DNA of 64,000 nucleotides. Origin: Hyaloscypha bicolor E. Taxonomy: Eukaryota; Ascomycota; Leotiomycetes; Helotiales; Hyaloscyphaceae. Each line of letters starts with the position of its first letter. Position 1 is the stretch's first letter. Under the pieces are notes generated by a model. The model was not told the origin of the DNA and searched no databases. It was given only the letters and a program-made list of their open reading frames with translations. The translations under genes and the position numbers were made by a program. The stretch spans positions 1,635,762 through 1,699,761 of the forward strand of contig NW_020194667.1 of the NCBI RefSeq assembly GCF_002865645.1. The letters are read 5' to 3'. This document shows positions 25,782-35,239 of the stretch, piece by piece.

Positions 25782-26957
25782 ATGTATTTCAAGTTTCTTC
25801 TCACGATTGTGCTGCCGCTTGTGAGTGCTTTACCATGGGATGGGCCCCAGGTAACTGCAACAATAGAGCTTGGAAGCATTGAGCTCTTCAGACATGATCA
25901 AATCGGCATTGCAGTAAAGCCTGGTTGGAATCCAGCTCCGACAGCGAAGCCACGAGATCTCGAGAAACGTCTTTCAGCAGCTTTTAGTTCTTCAACTAGT
26001 GTCAATACCTGTGGCTTCTTGGGAGGATCTGTTGGTTCGTCCTCTGCATATCCCGGCGGTGTTGGTGGTTAACGTCGATAGCCTTCTCCGAAACATGCGA
26101 TCCTGGGTATACGTGCGCCATAGCCACCGCTCAGAATGTTTGGGCTTGCTGCCAGACACCTTCAGCCTGTTACATCAAAACGTCTTGTGTCCCGCAGTCG
26201 GCGTTAGTGAGCTGTGCTGCCAATCCTGCATGTCAAGGAAACAGCTTTGTGGCGAAATGGTATGGAGCCATTACCTGCTGACAAAACTGATCAGAGTGCT
26301 GACGATTTCAGTGATACTTTCGACCCGTACTGCAACCAGCAAATCATCATTGGAGAAGGAAATCTGCCAGCAACCCTTTTCTACTGCGGCTCGGTCCCAT
26401 CCATCGAGACGATATACGCCACCGCCACCGACGCAGGAACTTCAGCGTCGGCTGGTTCTTTCGTTTTTGTTAGCTTGACAATCGCATCAGTTTCCTTCTC
26501 TACGACTCCCACTCCTTCATCAAGCTCTTCACCGAGCCCAACGCTGGTGACATTCACATCCACATCCTCGAGCGCCCCACCCCCAACCCACACTTCAAAG
26601 CCCACACCAGTGGGAGCGATTGTAGGCGGCACAATTGGCGGAATAGCCGTACTGATCGCACTGGCATTTGGAGTCTTCTTCTTGCTGCGCAGCAAGAAGA
26701 AGCGCAACGCAGCACCAGCTGGTGATATGCAGCAAGCTCAATATCACCCTCAAACGGCACCTGATGCGGGACAAGGCGCTGCTGGGTATCCTTCTCCTCA
26801 ACCGGGGAAAGACTATTATTCTGCGCAAAGCTCGCCTGTTTCGCCGTACTCTCCGCCGCAGAGTCCGCCTTTGGGAGCACCTGCGCCTCAGTACCAGCCA
26901 AATTATAATTACCATCAAGGGCCATCTGAGATTGAGGGGACCGCCGTACAACGATGA
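25782..26957 (+). CDS. Secreted/membrane-anchored Cys-rich, Ser/Thr-rich protein with one transmembrane helix (358 aa, 3 exons)
   Basis: Exons 25782-26034, 26082-26259 and 26312-26957 (1077 nt with stop). Intron 1 is 47 nt (GTTCGT...ATAG, branch TTAAC), intron 2 is 52 nt (GTATGG...TTTCAG, branch GCTGAC 8 nt before the end). Splicing joins three partial ORFs into one protein. Residues 1-16 are a signal peptide (MYFKFLLTIVLPLVSA). KR at 62-63 (LEKR|LS) is a likely Kex2 site. Residues 77-169 hold 12 cysteines (77, 90, 96, 107, 108, 114, 120, 129, 135, 144, 151, 169) with the fungal pattern CGF-x-GG...GYTC...VWACC. Residues 184-243 are Ser/Thr/Pro-rich, probably an O-mannosylated stalk. Residues 244-269 form a Gly-rich transmembrane helix followed by RSKKKR, so the 89-residue Pro/Gln/Tyr-rich tail is cytoplasmic. 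This architecture resembles fungal cell-wall sensor-like proteins (WSC/Mid2 style). The exact family and ligand are not known to me. It is the only intact plus-strand gene and is convergent with the MAPEG gene. Confidence 0.85.
26035..26081 (+). other. Intron 1 of the membrane-protein gene
   Basis: 47 nt, phase 1, donor GTTCGT, acceptor ATAG, branch-like TTAAC 9 nt upstream of the end. Removing it gives a 12-residue spacing between two cysteines (C77 and C90). Without splicing the frame ends at TAA within the intron. Confidence 0.75.
26260..26311 (+). other. Intron 2 of the membrane-protein gene
   Basis: 52 nt, phase 2, donor GTATGG, branch GCTGAC, acceptor TTTCAG. A shorter 37-nt variant ending at 26296 would also keep the frame but has a poorer acceptor context. 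Confidence 0.75.
26675..26702. repeat. Perfect 28-bp palindrome inside the coding sequence
   Basis: Arms of 14 bp meet at CTGC|GCAG with no spacer (CTTCTTCTTGCTGC and its complement). It encodes the end of the transmembrane helix and the basic stop-transfer residues (FFLLRSKKK): Leu/Phe codons on one arm become Lys/Arg codons on the other. Confidence 0.95.
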
Positions 26958-27234
26958 TCGAAGGGGGCATCATTGCATGAGCCAGTAATTAAAGATGACT
27001 TTTACCGGTTGGTAGAATTTTGGTTGTCAGGTGCTGCATGAGCAACAGGTTTCATTGCGTTAGGGAATCAGTATAATCTTGCGCAGGCTTCGAAGTACTT
27101 AATTTGGTTGGACATATACGAGTCAGTTGAGAATGAATAGGACTAATGAATACTTGAACAGCATTCCCCAAAACATCTTTGCTGTTTCTCCGTTTACAAG
27201 CCAATTAATTATTCTGGTTCACTGTCCCTCCACT
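26958..27234. other. Convergent intergenic region
   Basis: 277 bp between two stop codons facing each other. It must carry both 3' untranslated regions and polyadenylation signals. AT-rich patches (AATTAAAG near 26989, AATTAATTA near 27205) could serve, but no decisive signal is seen. Confidence 0.6.
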
Positions 27235-27807
27235 TCACAACAAATTCGCAGCCCTCTCCCTAAGCATATTCCCACTCATAATAAACAACGCCATCACCTG
27301 CCCCACGCCCGCCAAGAAGACCACACTCCTCAAATTCGCCATCCCCTCACTCGTATTATTGATATAAACAAAATTATACACTACTCTACTAATCAAATAC
27401 CCTACACTCAGCGTATTCAGCTTCGCAGCAGGTAGACCGGCAAGGTGTCCAGCTAGAACAGCGGTGGCGAATAGAGCGAGGTTTTCGAATCCATTCGTTT
27501 GTACGGCTTCGGCGCGCAGGATGCGGGATTTGGTCTGCGTCGTGTTAGAGATGAAGAGAAAGGAGAGGGAGGGGAAAGGGTACGTCTTTAGAGATCGTTT
27601 GGTCTTTTTCTAGTGTCTGGGCGTAGGTTCGTGAAGAGCGGTTGTCGAAGAGTTTGGATTGCGTGGCTGCATAGAAGTGCGGTACGAAGGCGATTACCCA
27701 TGCGGCGGGGATCTGGACGGTATTAGAGAGTGAAAAAGAGTGGTTGCAAAAGGAGATCTCACTGTATAGAGGGAGAAGTTGCGAGTCGTATCGAAGAGGG
27801 ATGCCAT
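27235..27807 (-). CDS. MAPEG-family membrane protein (157 aa, 3 exons)
   Basis: Minus-strand exons 27807-27763 (15 codons), 27712-27584 (43 codons) and 27534-27235 (99 codons plus TGA). MAPEG proteins are small four-helix membrane enzymes, mostly of the endoplasmic reticulum or mitochondria. Some conjugate glutathione or reduce lipid peroxides, and many fungal members have no known substrate. The family hallmark is clear: RAEAVQTNGFEN at residues 65-76, then hydrophobic segments at about 16-31, 77-92, 98-116 and 125-147, with SRVVYNFVYINN at 107-118 and the typical RSVVFLAG near 127-134. Length fits the family (about 150). The start MASLFDTTR is the first in-frame ATG and gives a short N-terminus before helix 1. 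Introns have good fungal signals (GTGAGA...TCCAG, branch CTAAT; GTACCC...CGCAG, branch CTAAC). No damage is seen, so it is probably functional. The plus-strand ORF over this gene is a shadow. Confidence 0.92.
27535..27583 (-). other. Intron 2 of the MAPEG gene
   Basis: 49 nt, phase 0, donor GTACCC (weak), branch CTAAC, acceptor GCAG. Its removal joins SKD to TKSRILRAEA as expected for the family. Confidence 0.8.
27713..27762 (-). other. Intron 1 of the MAPEG gene
   Basis: 50 nt, phase 0, donor GTGAGA, branch CTAAT, acceptor CCAG. Confidence 0.8.
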
Positions 27808-27953
27808 TTGATCAGTGATATTGACGTTTCTTGATATGAAATCGGCGATTTTGGAGTATTTAGAGATTTTCGAAGCAGGGAATTAAAGAAGCTTTAAACT
27901 ACATAATATTTCGATTATAATAGACGTCATTTCCTAGTATCAACTATGGAGTG
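27808..27953 (-). promoter_or_regulatory. Presumed promoter of the MAPEG gene
   Basis: AT-rich 5' flank. It contains ATGACGTC (minus strand, 27930-27923), which matches an ATF/CREB-type bZIP site core about 118 bp upstream of the ATG. The match is short and could be chance. Confidence 0.25.
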
Positions 27954-28035
27954 TCTGTAACCTACTTGGGTTACCACGGTGGGCCGCTAGGCAGGTACCC
28001 GAAGCTAGGCATAATCGAATCTAAGTCATTACAGG
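27954..28035. repeat. Possible 82-bp miniature inverted-end repeat
   Basis: Begins CTGTAACCTACTTGGG and ends CTAAGTCATTACAG, so the outer CTGTAA is inverted and further inner bases match partly. Composition is GC-balanced (GGTGGGCCGCTAGGCAGG). No target duplication found, so this is only a suggestion. Confidence 0.25.
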
Positions 28036-29100
28036 AATACTCGCTAAAGAAAAGGGGCTGCTAGAACCCTTATTAAATGTGCCCTAACAGTAACAAAGGG
28101 CAGTCCGTTTAATATACTCTACGATCTTGGTAATCTGACTAATTAATTATTAAACGCGCTCGTGAGCTTGTTCAAATTTGACCAGCCCTACCGTATTATT
28201 GCCCTACTTCTTGTATCACCATGGAAGCGATGGCCGCGGGACGACCTTTGCCATGGGATCTGTAGTTCGATTCAAAATCACAATTAGCGCGCTGTCCAAC
28301 TTCTGGTGCTTATTCAAACACGGACCGGGGAATGTCTATCAAATATGTTGGTACAATGGAGAGGGCGCTAACTATGCCTCTGCAACCGAAGATATAATAT
28401 TGAGCGTCAGTTAGCATTTAGTTAACTGAAACAGAAACGATTCAAACGAAGTTGGATGAACATATATAAGACTCTTCTTATAGCATCTCCAAGACTCTAA
28501 TTGCCTAGCTCTAGTTAGAGTCTTCCTAGCTCCCGTCGGTATATACTACTGGAATTTATTTATAATACTATTAATATTCTCTTTAATAATATCTATATCT
28601 TTTTGTTATAAAGGGCATACTATATTAAGCTTTAACTAGGGATATTAAGTCTCTTTAAAGTATGCTTTTCCTTTTACTCTCATATAGTAAACTTATTATA
28701 TTAGTTAATATATCTAGTAAGAATTACTATGGGGTTATATAGTTACTACTAAGTAATATTAACTTTTATATCTATGGCCTTGGCTTAACTTAGAGGAATA
28801 ATAGGGGACATTAATAGAAGAAGAGTAATAGAGGGTAACTGGACTTTATAAGCTAAAACTGCTTTATTAAGACTAGAGAGTAATAAATAACTCTATAAGG
28901 CCTGCTTTACTTATACGAGAAAAGGAAATTAGGGAAAATAATAGCTATAGTAATAGAAATAAGGCCCTCTATATTTGGCTGCCTTTTAATATTTGGCTGC
29001 CCCTAATAATACTCGCTTAGTTTTAGTATTTTGATTCCCTAAAAACAGTAATATAACTATCCCGAATCCGGGAGCTAAAATACTATTACCTTAATTCTAG
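28036..29100. other. Right edge of the island, no gene supported
   Basis: Composition falls from balanced (to about 28430) to AT-rich. A plus-strand ORF of 78 codons at 28178-28414 (MTSPTVLLPYFLYHHGSDGR...) resembles nothing I know and has no extension by splicing that I can see, so it may be a fragment or chance. A dyad of AGACTCTAA and TTAGAGTCT lies near 28490-28522, and TATTTGGCTGCC occurs twice near 28971-29000. Confidence 0.4.
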
Positions 29101-31380
29101 AAGTAATTTTTAAAAAATAATTATAAATATAATAGTTTTTTTTTAAATTTTTATAATTTTTATAAATACTTTATTAAAAAATATAAACTAATTATTAATT
29201 CTTTTATTTTATTTAAATAAATTAGGTAATATTAAAAGGCTTTTAATTATTTATAAGAAATTATAGTTTTTGTTTTTATTTTATAATATTATAAATAATT
29301 ATAAGCTCAATTTTTTAATTTTTTATATTTTCCTTTTCTAAAATTATATTATTAATAAAGCTTAATTATAATATATCTAATAAAGAAATACTTATTATAT
29401 ATAAAAAAAAAATTAAATTTTTTTTTTTAAAAAAAACTTTCAAATATTTCTTTTAATATTTCTTTTAATTATTATATTTTGAAATATTTTATAATAATTA
29501 GAAAGCTTTCTTTTAAATAAATTAAATAAACTAAGCTTTTATTTTAATATTATTTTAAGCTTATATATATATATATATTTAAAAAAGTTTAAAAAAAAAT
29601 ATTTATTATAAAAATAAAATAAATTTTTTTTTTTTATAAATTTAAATTTTTTTCTTAAGAAAAATTAATTCCAAAATTATTTGTAATTAATAATTAATAA
29701 TAATACTTTATAAAATTAATTTATTAATTTAAAACTTGGCTTTAAAAACTAGACTTATATTAAAAACTGCTTAAAAAATAATTTCTTTAAAAAAATAATT
29801 TCTTTAAAAAAATAATTTCTTTAAAAAAATAATTTCTTTAAAAAAAGTATTTTTTTAAAGCTTTATTATTTAAAAAATATTATTATTAATTATTTATATA
29901 TAAAAACATTAATTAATATTATAATAATTATTATATTTATAAGAAAATATATATATTAAAAAATAAGAAACTTAGCTTATTTCTTTTTAGTTCTTAATTA
30001 CTTTTAATAATATATTATTATAAACTTTAAAAACTATTTAAAAAAAATATAATATAATATAATAATATTTCAAATTAATTATTTAATTTTTAAAGCAAAT
30101 TTTATATAAGAATTAATATTAAACTTAAGTTTTTTATAATTAATTACTTTTAAATAAATAAAAATTATTAGCTAGTTTTTATTTATAATAAAAAAAAATA
30201 TAAATTTTATATTTCTTTAAAAGAAAAGTCTAATAAAAATAAAGCTATAATATTAATAAACTAATTTTATGAGTTATAATAATTTACTTAAAGTTATATT
30301 AAAAAATTATTAAGATAATATATAATATAAGCTAATAAATATTATTATTTATTTAATTTTAAAGTTAGAAATAAAATATAAATTATTATAAAGTATTAAA
30401 AACTGAATTATTTAAATTATAAGCTAAAAAACTAAATAAAGAGCTTATTCGAGATTTCTTTTTAATAAAAAAACTATTAGAAATTATAAAAATATATTTA
30501 GTTTTTTATATAAAGAAATTATAAAAAAACCTCTAAAAAATTTTATTAAATTAAATAAATTCAAAATTACTTCTAATAATAATAATAATAAATATTAAAT
30601 AAATATTTATAATAAAATTAATAAGAAGAAGCTAAAATATAAAATAAATTAAAATAATTAAAATAAAGATTTATAAGAAATCTAAAATTCTAAGCCTTTT
30701 ATAAGCTAATATATTATAAAATATATATTTATATTTTTATAGCTTCTTATATTTTAGCTTTCCTTTTTTTAGCTCTAAATTATTTTTTTAAGAAATCTTT
30801 TATTTTATTTTTTAAGCTTTAAATATTATATTTATAACTTATAATTTATTTATTATTTAGCTTAATTTATATTATTATAAATATTTATTTATTTATAATA
30901 ATTCTAGTAATTAAAGCTATATAATTATAATTAATATTTTATTATATAAGTATTTATATTAATTCTTTATAATTATTTTATAAGATAAGCTTATTTAATA
31001 ATATTATTTTAATATTTTAATAAAATCGAATAAAGTATTAATATATTATAAGTTTAAATTATATATTATTATTATAAGATATTAATTTATTAAAGTAATA
31101 ATAAAATATATCTCAAAAGTAAAAGATATTAAAAGAATATATATAATTTTAAAGAAAAATTAAATAATATATTATTAGTAATTTATTAGTTTAATTTAAT
31201 TTATTAAAGGAATTCTAAAAACCCGAGATTAAAACTCTTATTAAAAATAATTATATTTAATTATAATACTAGTATTTAATTAATTTATTATAATATAAAC
31301 TTTTAGTAAATATTTAAGTCTAGTAAATTATAAAAGTTAATATTATAAAATTAAAAATCGGAAAATTAGAAAATTATCTT
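29101..31380. other. Extremely AT-rich tract, unclassified
   Basis: Long runs of A and T with very few G or C. No ORF and no copy of the identified elements could be recognised by eye. Contains the 17-bp tandem array at 29777-29844. Most likely ancient repeat sequence saturated by RIP. Confidence 0.5.
29777..29844. repeat. 17-bp tandem repeat, 4 units
   Basis: Unit AATAATTTCTTTAAAAA in four exact head-to-tail copies. Confidence 0.93.
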
Positions 31381-32260
31381 TTATTTCCGGGTTTTATTAA
31401 CTAGCCAGTTATAAGTCTTAGTATAATAGCCTTAGTATAAATACCGCAAATACTAATACTATCTAATACTGGATTCTTTATAACTTTTTCCTTACTAGAT
31501 ATTAAAAGAATCCTTAATATACCAGAAATTAAACGAAATTTCTGGGATTATATAAATATATTTACTTTCTAGAAACTTCGAAATCCAGAGTAATATCTTA
31601 TATTAGAAAATAAACTCTAGAATAATAAGTATACTTTTATATTTAGAAATCCGTTATATTTAAATATACTAATAATAAAAAAATAAAAGTTATATTAGAA
31701 AAAGACGAGAATAAGAAGAATTTGAATAGATTACTAGATCCTGAGAAATACTATATACAGATATTTATAATTTATAGGCCTGGCAGGTTTAAATTAGCTA
31801 ATATTAATATTTCTCTTAATAGAAGTTATATTATAATACCTATATTCCGAGATTCTATTAATATTTCTTTAATAGACCTAATTACTTCTCTAGTTATTAA
31901 TTCTAATTTCTATTTCTAGAACAGGATTTTAGATAATAAAGAATTAAAATATTTAAATACTAGAATACTAAAAAACTCAAACTATTTCAAATTAGATATA
32001 TAATTATACTAAAATTAAGCTAAAACTTATAATTATTATAATTAATATATAAAACTAGATAATATATTAAAATAATCTAATTATTATTATTATAAAAAGC
32101 TATATAAAAGCATATAGTATTAAAAACCGGTTATTTACTAAAATATAAGAAATACTAAAATTACTATATTTAGAAAATTATATTAAATCTTAATAGAATA
32201 CCCGAAATTCTTTAAAGATACTTTATATAATAGAAAAGAAATAGATTTAACTTTTGCGAA
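31381..32260 (+). pseudogene. Remnant of an unidentified coding sequence
   Basis: Less AT-rich than its surroundings. A plus-strand frame is open at 31722-31919 and reads on through TAG/TAA stops on both sides (upstream VILEKDENKKNLNRLLDPEK, downstream NRILDNKELKYLNTRILKNS and KITIFRKLY). The block IIPIFRDSINISLIDLITSL could be compared with fungal DUF3435/FluG-like recombinase proteins, but I would not assert this. It is not part of any of the retroelements identified here. The annotated ATG is arbitrary. Confidence 0.35.
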
Positions 32261-33363
32261 ATTTTTATAATAATAGAATCTAATATGAAATTATAAGAAT
32301 TTTTATAATATAAATATTAAAATTATATTTATTCTTATTTATTAAATTAAACGGATTTCAATATTATATACTTTTATATTCTAAAGAGCTATTTCTTTTA
32401 AGAATTACCTCTTTCGGAATTATTTCCTAAAAAGCTCTTTATAAATTATAATAAGCTATTTCTAGGAAACTCTTTATATATAATATATAAAGAGCTTTTT
32501 ATAAATAGTAAATATAAGTTTAAATATAATTTTAGTACGATTTTATATTTAATTTTAGGTAATATATAATTTTGAATTTTATAGTTTTAATATTCGAATA
32601 TTCGAGTATTTTAATATTTTATTACTTAAAATCCTGCCTTATTTTAATTTCTATTTTATAAAAGTTTATTAAATAATTATTTCTAAATATATTTAAAAAT
32701 TATAATATAATAAAAACTAAGCTTTTACTAAATATTTTTACGAAATTAATAATATAAAGAAATAGAAATATAAGACATATTTTATAATATATTAATAAAA
32801 ACTACTAATAAATCTTATAAGTCTTAGTTTTAGTTTCTTATAATAATATTTTAATTTATTTAAACTATTATAATTATTATAATATATAATAATAATAAGA
32901 ATTAAACTAGAACTAGCTAAATATATAAAATTAAAATTAGAAAATATAAGTTAAAGTTACGTATTATAACTTTATTTGAATTAATATATAAGCTTATATA
33001 TAGCTTATAATTATTTAGATTTAAGGTTTTTTTAAGATTCTTTTCTTTTCTTTAGTTTTAAATTATTAAAATAGAAATAATCTAACTTTGCTTTTTAGGC
33101 CCTAAATTTTATATTTATAATATAATTTAAAGTTTATTTATTTCTTAATTTTATAAAGAATTTAAATAATATTTATTAAATCGATTTTTAATAAATATAA
33201 ATATAATATATTATAACTATTTCTATATTAGTTAATTAATATTAGAATAAAAGAAAACCCTAAAATAATTAGATAAGAAAGCTTTAAACTAGCTAAATTA
33301 ATAAATAAGCTAATAATTTTATTATTAAAGAAAATATAAAAAAGCAAGTTTCGAAATAATTAG
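32261..33363. other. AT-rich flank, no gene supported
   Basis: Contains a dyad around 32390-32510, where copies of AAAGAGCT and AGCTCTTT recur. Otherwise unclassified RIP-type sequence forming the left flank of the reverse-strand Gypsy copy. Confidence 0.4.
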
Positions 33364-33368
33364 ATAAA

Positions 33369-33666
33369 TATAAGGTATTTATTAGTAAGTAATAAAATAA
33401 TAGAATAAATTAGTAAGTTATAAAACTATAGTATTAAATTTAGTATAGAACTAATCTCTATTTCTTTTATAAAGTCTAAGGAAGCCTCCTCTAAATAGAA
33501 GGCCCTAATAATATATATATAATTAGTAATTTATAAGTATAATACTTATAATATAAATAGTAATTAGTTATAATATTAAAGGGCTATTAATTTCCCTAAT
33601 TAATACCTGTAATATCCGAGGTTTATTATATATCCTTAAGTTATATATAATCCTATATATATTATA
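33369..33666 (-). repeat. 3' LTR of Gypsy copy 3
   Basis: 298 bp on the minus strand. Next to it at 33667-33690 is the complement of the polypurine tract (TCTCTTTCTTAGG). Confidence 0.92.
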
Positions 33667-34668
33667 ATTATATCTCTTTCTTAGGATCTTATTCTCAAGA
33701 TCTATTAATTTATTCTAGTAAATATTTAATTAATTATTTATTTAATTAAGGTAAACTTCTAGTATTTTAGGAAGTGATTTTACTAATATAATCTAAATAA
33801 TAAATATAAAAATCGTCTAATTAAATTAGAACTAAATAAGTAAAAAGAAAGAATAATTATATCTCAGATATAGGAACTAGCTAGTAATTATAGTTTTATT
33901 TAGGATCTGAGTATTCTAATTAGCTTAATCCAAAATACTAAAGTACTATTCTATGAATTTAATACTACTTATTAGATCTTGTATTAGAATAATCTAAATA
34001 GCTATATAGAAAGAATTTAATAAAATATTTATATAAGAAACCTATATAAATATTTCTAAGATCCTAAAAATTATTTATAGGCTCCTGGAAATATATATTA
34101 ATTAGTTATACTAATTTCTAATTAGAACTAGTATAAAAACTAGTAGTTAATTCAGGTAATTTTCTATTTCTATAAAAGAACCTCTTTATATTACTATATA
34201 CTTTCTTTCTTTCTAATAACTATATATATAATAACTTCTTCTATTATTATTTTCTAGCCTCTTTTTCTACTTTTTTCTAAGTCTTCTTTAATTACTTTTA
34301 ATTAATTCTATAATATTTTCTTCTAGCTTTATTATTTACTAATATAATTATAAGTATAAAGATAATCTTATAGCCTTCTTTCTTATTACTAGTAAATACT
34401 TGAAATATTTTAAGTATTTGCTTATTAATTTCTTTATCTTATATATTAGTAAGTTCTTTAGCTTTAATATTTATTAAAGCTAATATAATTTCAGATTCCT
34501 TATTACTTATTTAAGACTTACTAGTTCTAGAAAGATACTATTATAATCTTTAAGAAATTTCTTAAAAAATATCCTAAATAGTATTATATTAATATAGATA
34601 ATACTATTAATTAGGTTTTCGAAAACTAGAAGGAAACTAATAAGCTTCGGAATTCTTCTTCCCGTTTT

Positions 34669-34676
34669 AATAAAGC
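34669..34676. repeat. 8-bp target duplicate of the hAT-like MITE, left
   Basis: AATAAAGC, identical to 35240-35247. Confidence 0.88.
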
Positions 34677-35239
34677 TAGTATATTAAAGGATTATTTAAG
34701 TTATTCAGGTTATTTATAAATATTTATAAATAACTTAAATAAAATATAAGTAACGAGTAGCTTAAATAAGTTAAGTAAAATAGAATAATTATTTATAAAT
34801 AACTATAAATAACTATAAATAATTACATATAAGTCACGTGGTTATAATAAATTAATATATTTTTAAATTTTTAAAAAAGACCTAAGATACCTATTAAGTA
34901 GTCTTATATAAGCTAAGCTAGTACTTATATAAGGGCACTTAAATACTAATTTTCTATAATAATAAACTAGAAGTATTACTAAGGTTCAATTCGCTTACTA
35001 AGCGCTATTACTACCTAATTAGGTAGCGAGATAGCACTAGGTGCGTGCTTTCCCGGAGCCTTACCTGACTAGGCTAGCTCTATTACATATATAGATCACG
35101 TGTATTATTTAAGTTATTTATGAATATTTATAAATAACTTTAATAATATATGAATAAAATAAGAGTAAGGGGTTTTATACTTAACTAAAATAAGAATAAT
35201 AGCTATTATTCTATTTTACTCTATTTATTTAATATACTA
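34677..35239. mobile_element. hAT-like non-autonomous DNA transposon (563-bp MITE)
   Basis: It interrupts Gypsy copy 3 exactly where the other family A copies are collinear. It begins TAGTATATTAAA and ends TTTAATATACTA, a perfect 12-bp terminal inverted repeat, between perfect 8-bp duplicates AATAAAGC. An 8-bp duplication with short inverted ends starting (C/T)AG is the hAT pattern. No transposase ORF, so it needed a helper. Subterminal AT palindromes (TTATAAATATTTATAA types) occur at both ends. The middle keeps CpG and GC-rich stretches, unlike the host element. Confidence 0.85.
34826..35106. repeat. Direct-repeat-bounded segment inside the hAT-like MITE
   Basis: ATTACATATAAGTCACGTG near 34824-34842 recurs as ATTACATATATAGATCACGTG near 35083-35103. 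The roughly 240 bp between looks like a small LTR: on the minus strand it starts TGTAATAGAGCTAGCC, and on the plus strand it holds a TATATAAGGGC box. It may be a secondary insertion such as a solo LTR. The boundaries are not proven. Confidence 0.35.

Noticed and set aside
26260..26296. A 37-nt version of intron 2 in the membrane-protein gene
   Set aside because: It keeps the frame, but the 52-nt version has a better branch-to-acceptor arrangement (GCTGAC then TTTCAG) and a more usual length.
26381..26988. Several ORFs on both strands over exon 3 of the membrane-protein gene
   Set aside because: Shadows of the real frame, favoured by its Ser/Thr/Pro and Gln/Pro repeats.
27127..27435. 102-codon plus-strand ORF
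   Set aside because: Antisense of exon 3 of the MAPEG gene.
28178..28414. 78-codon plus-strand ORF
   Set aside because: No similarity known to me, no splice extension and no neighbour context, so not called as a gene. Mentioned in the description of that stretch.
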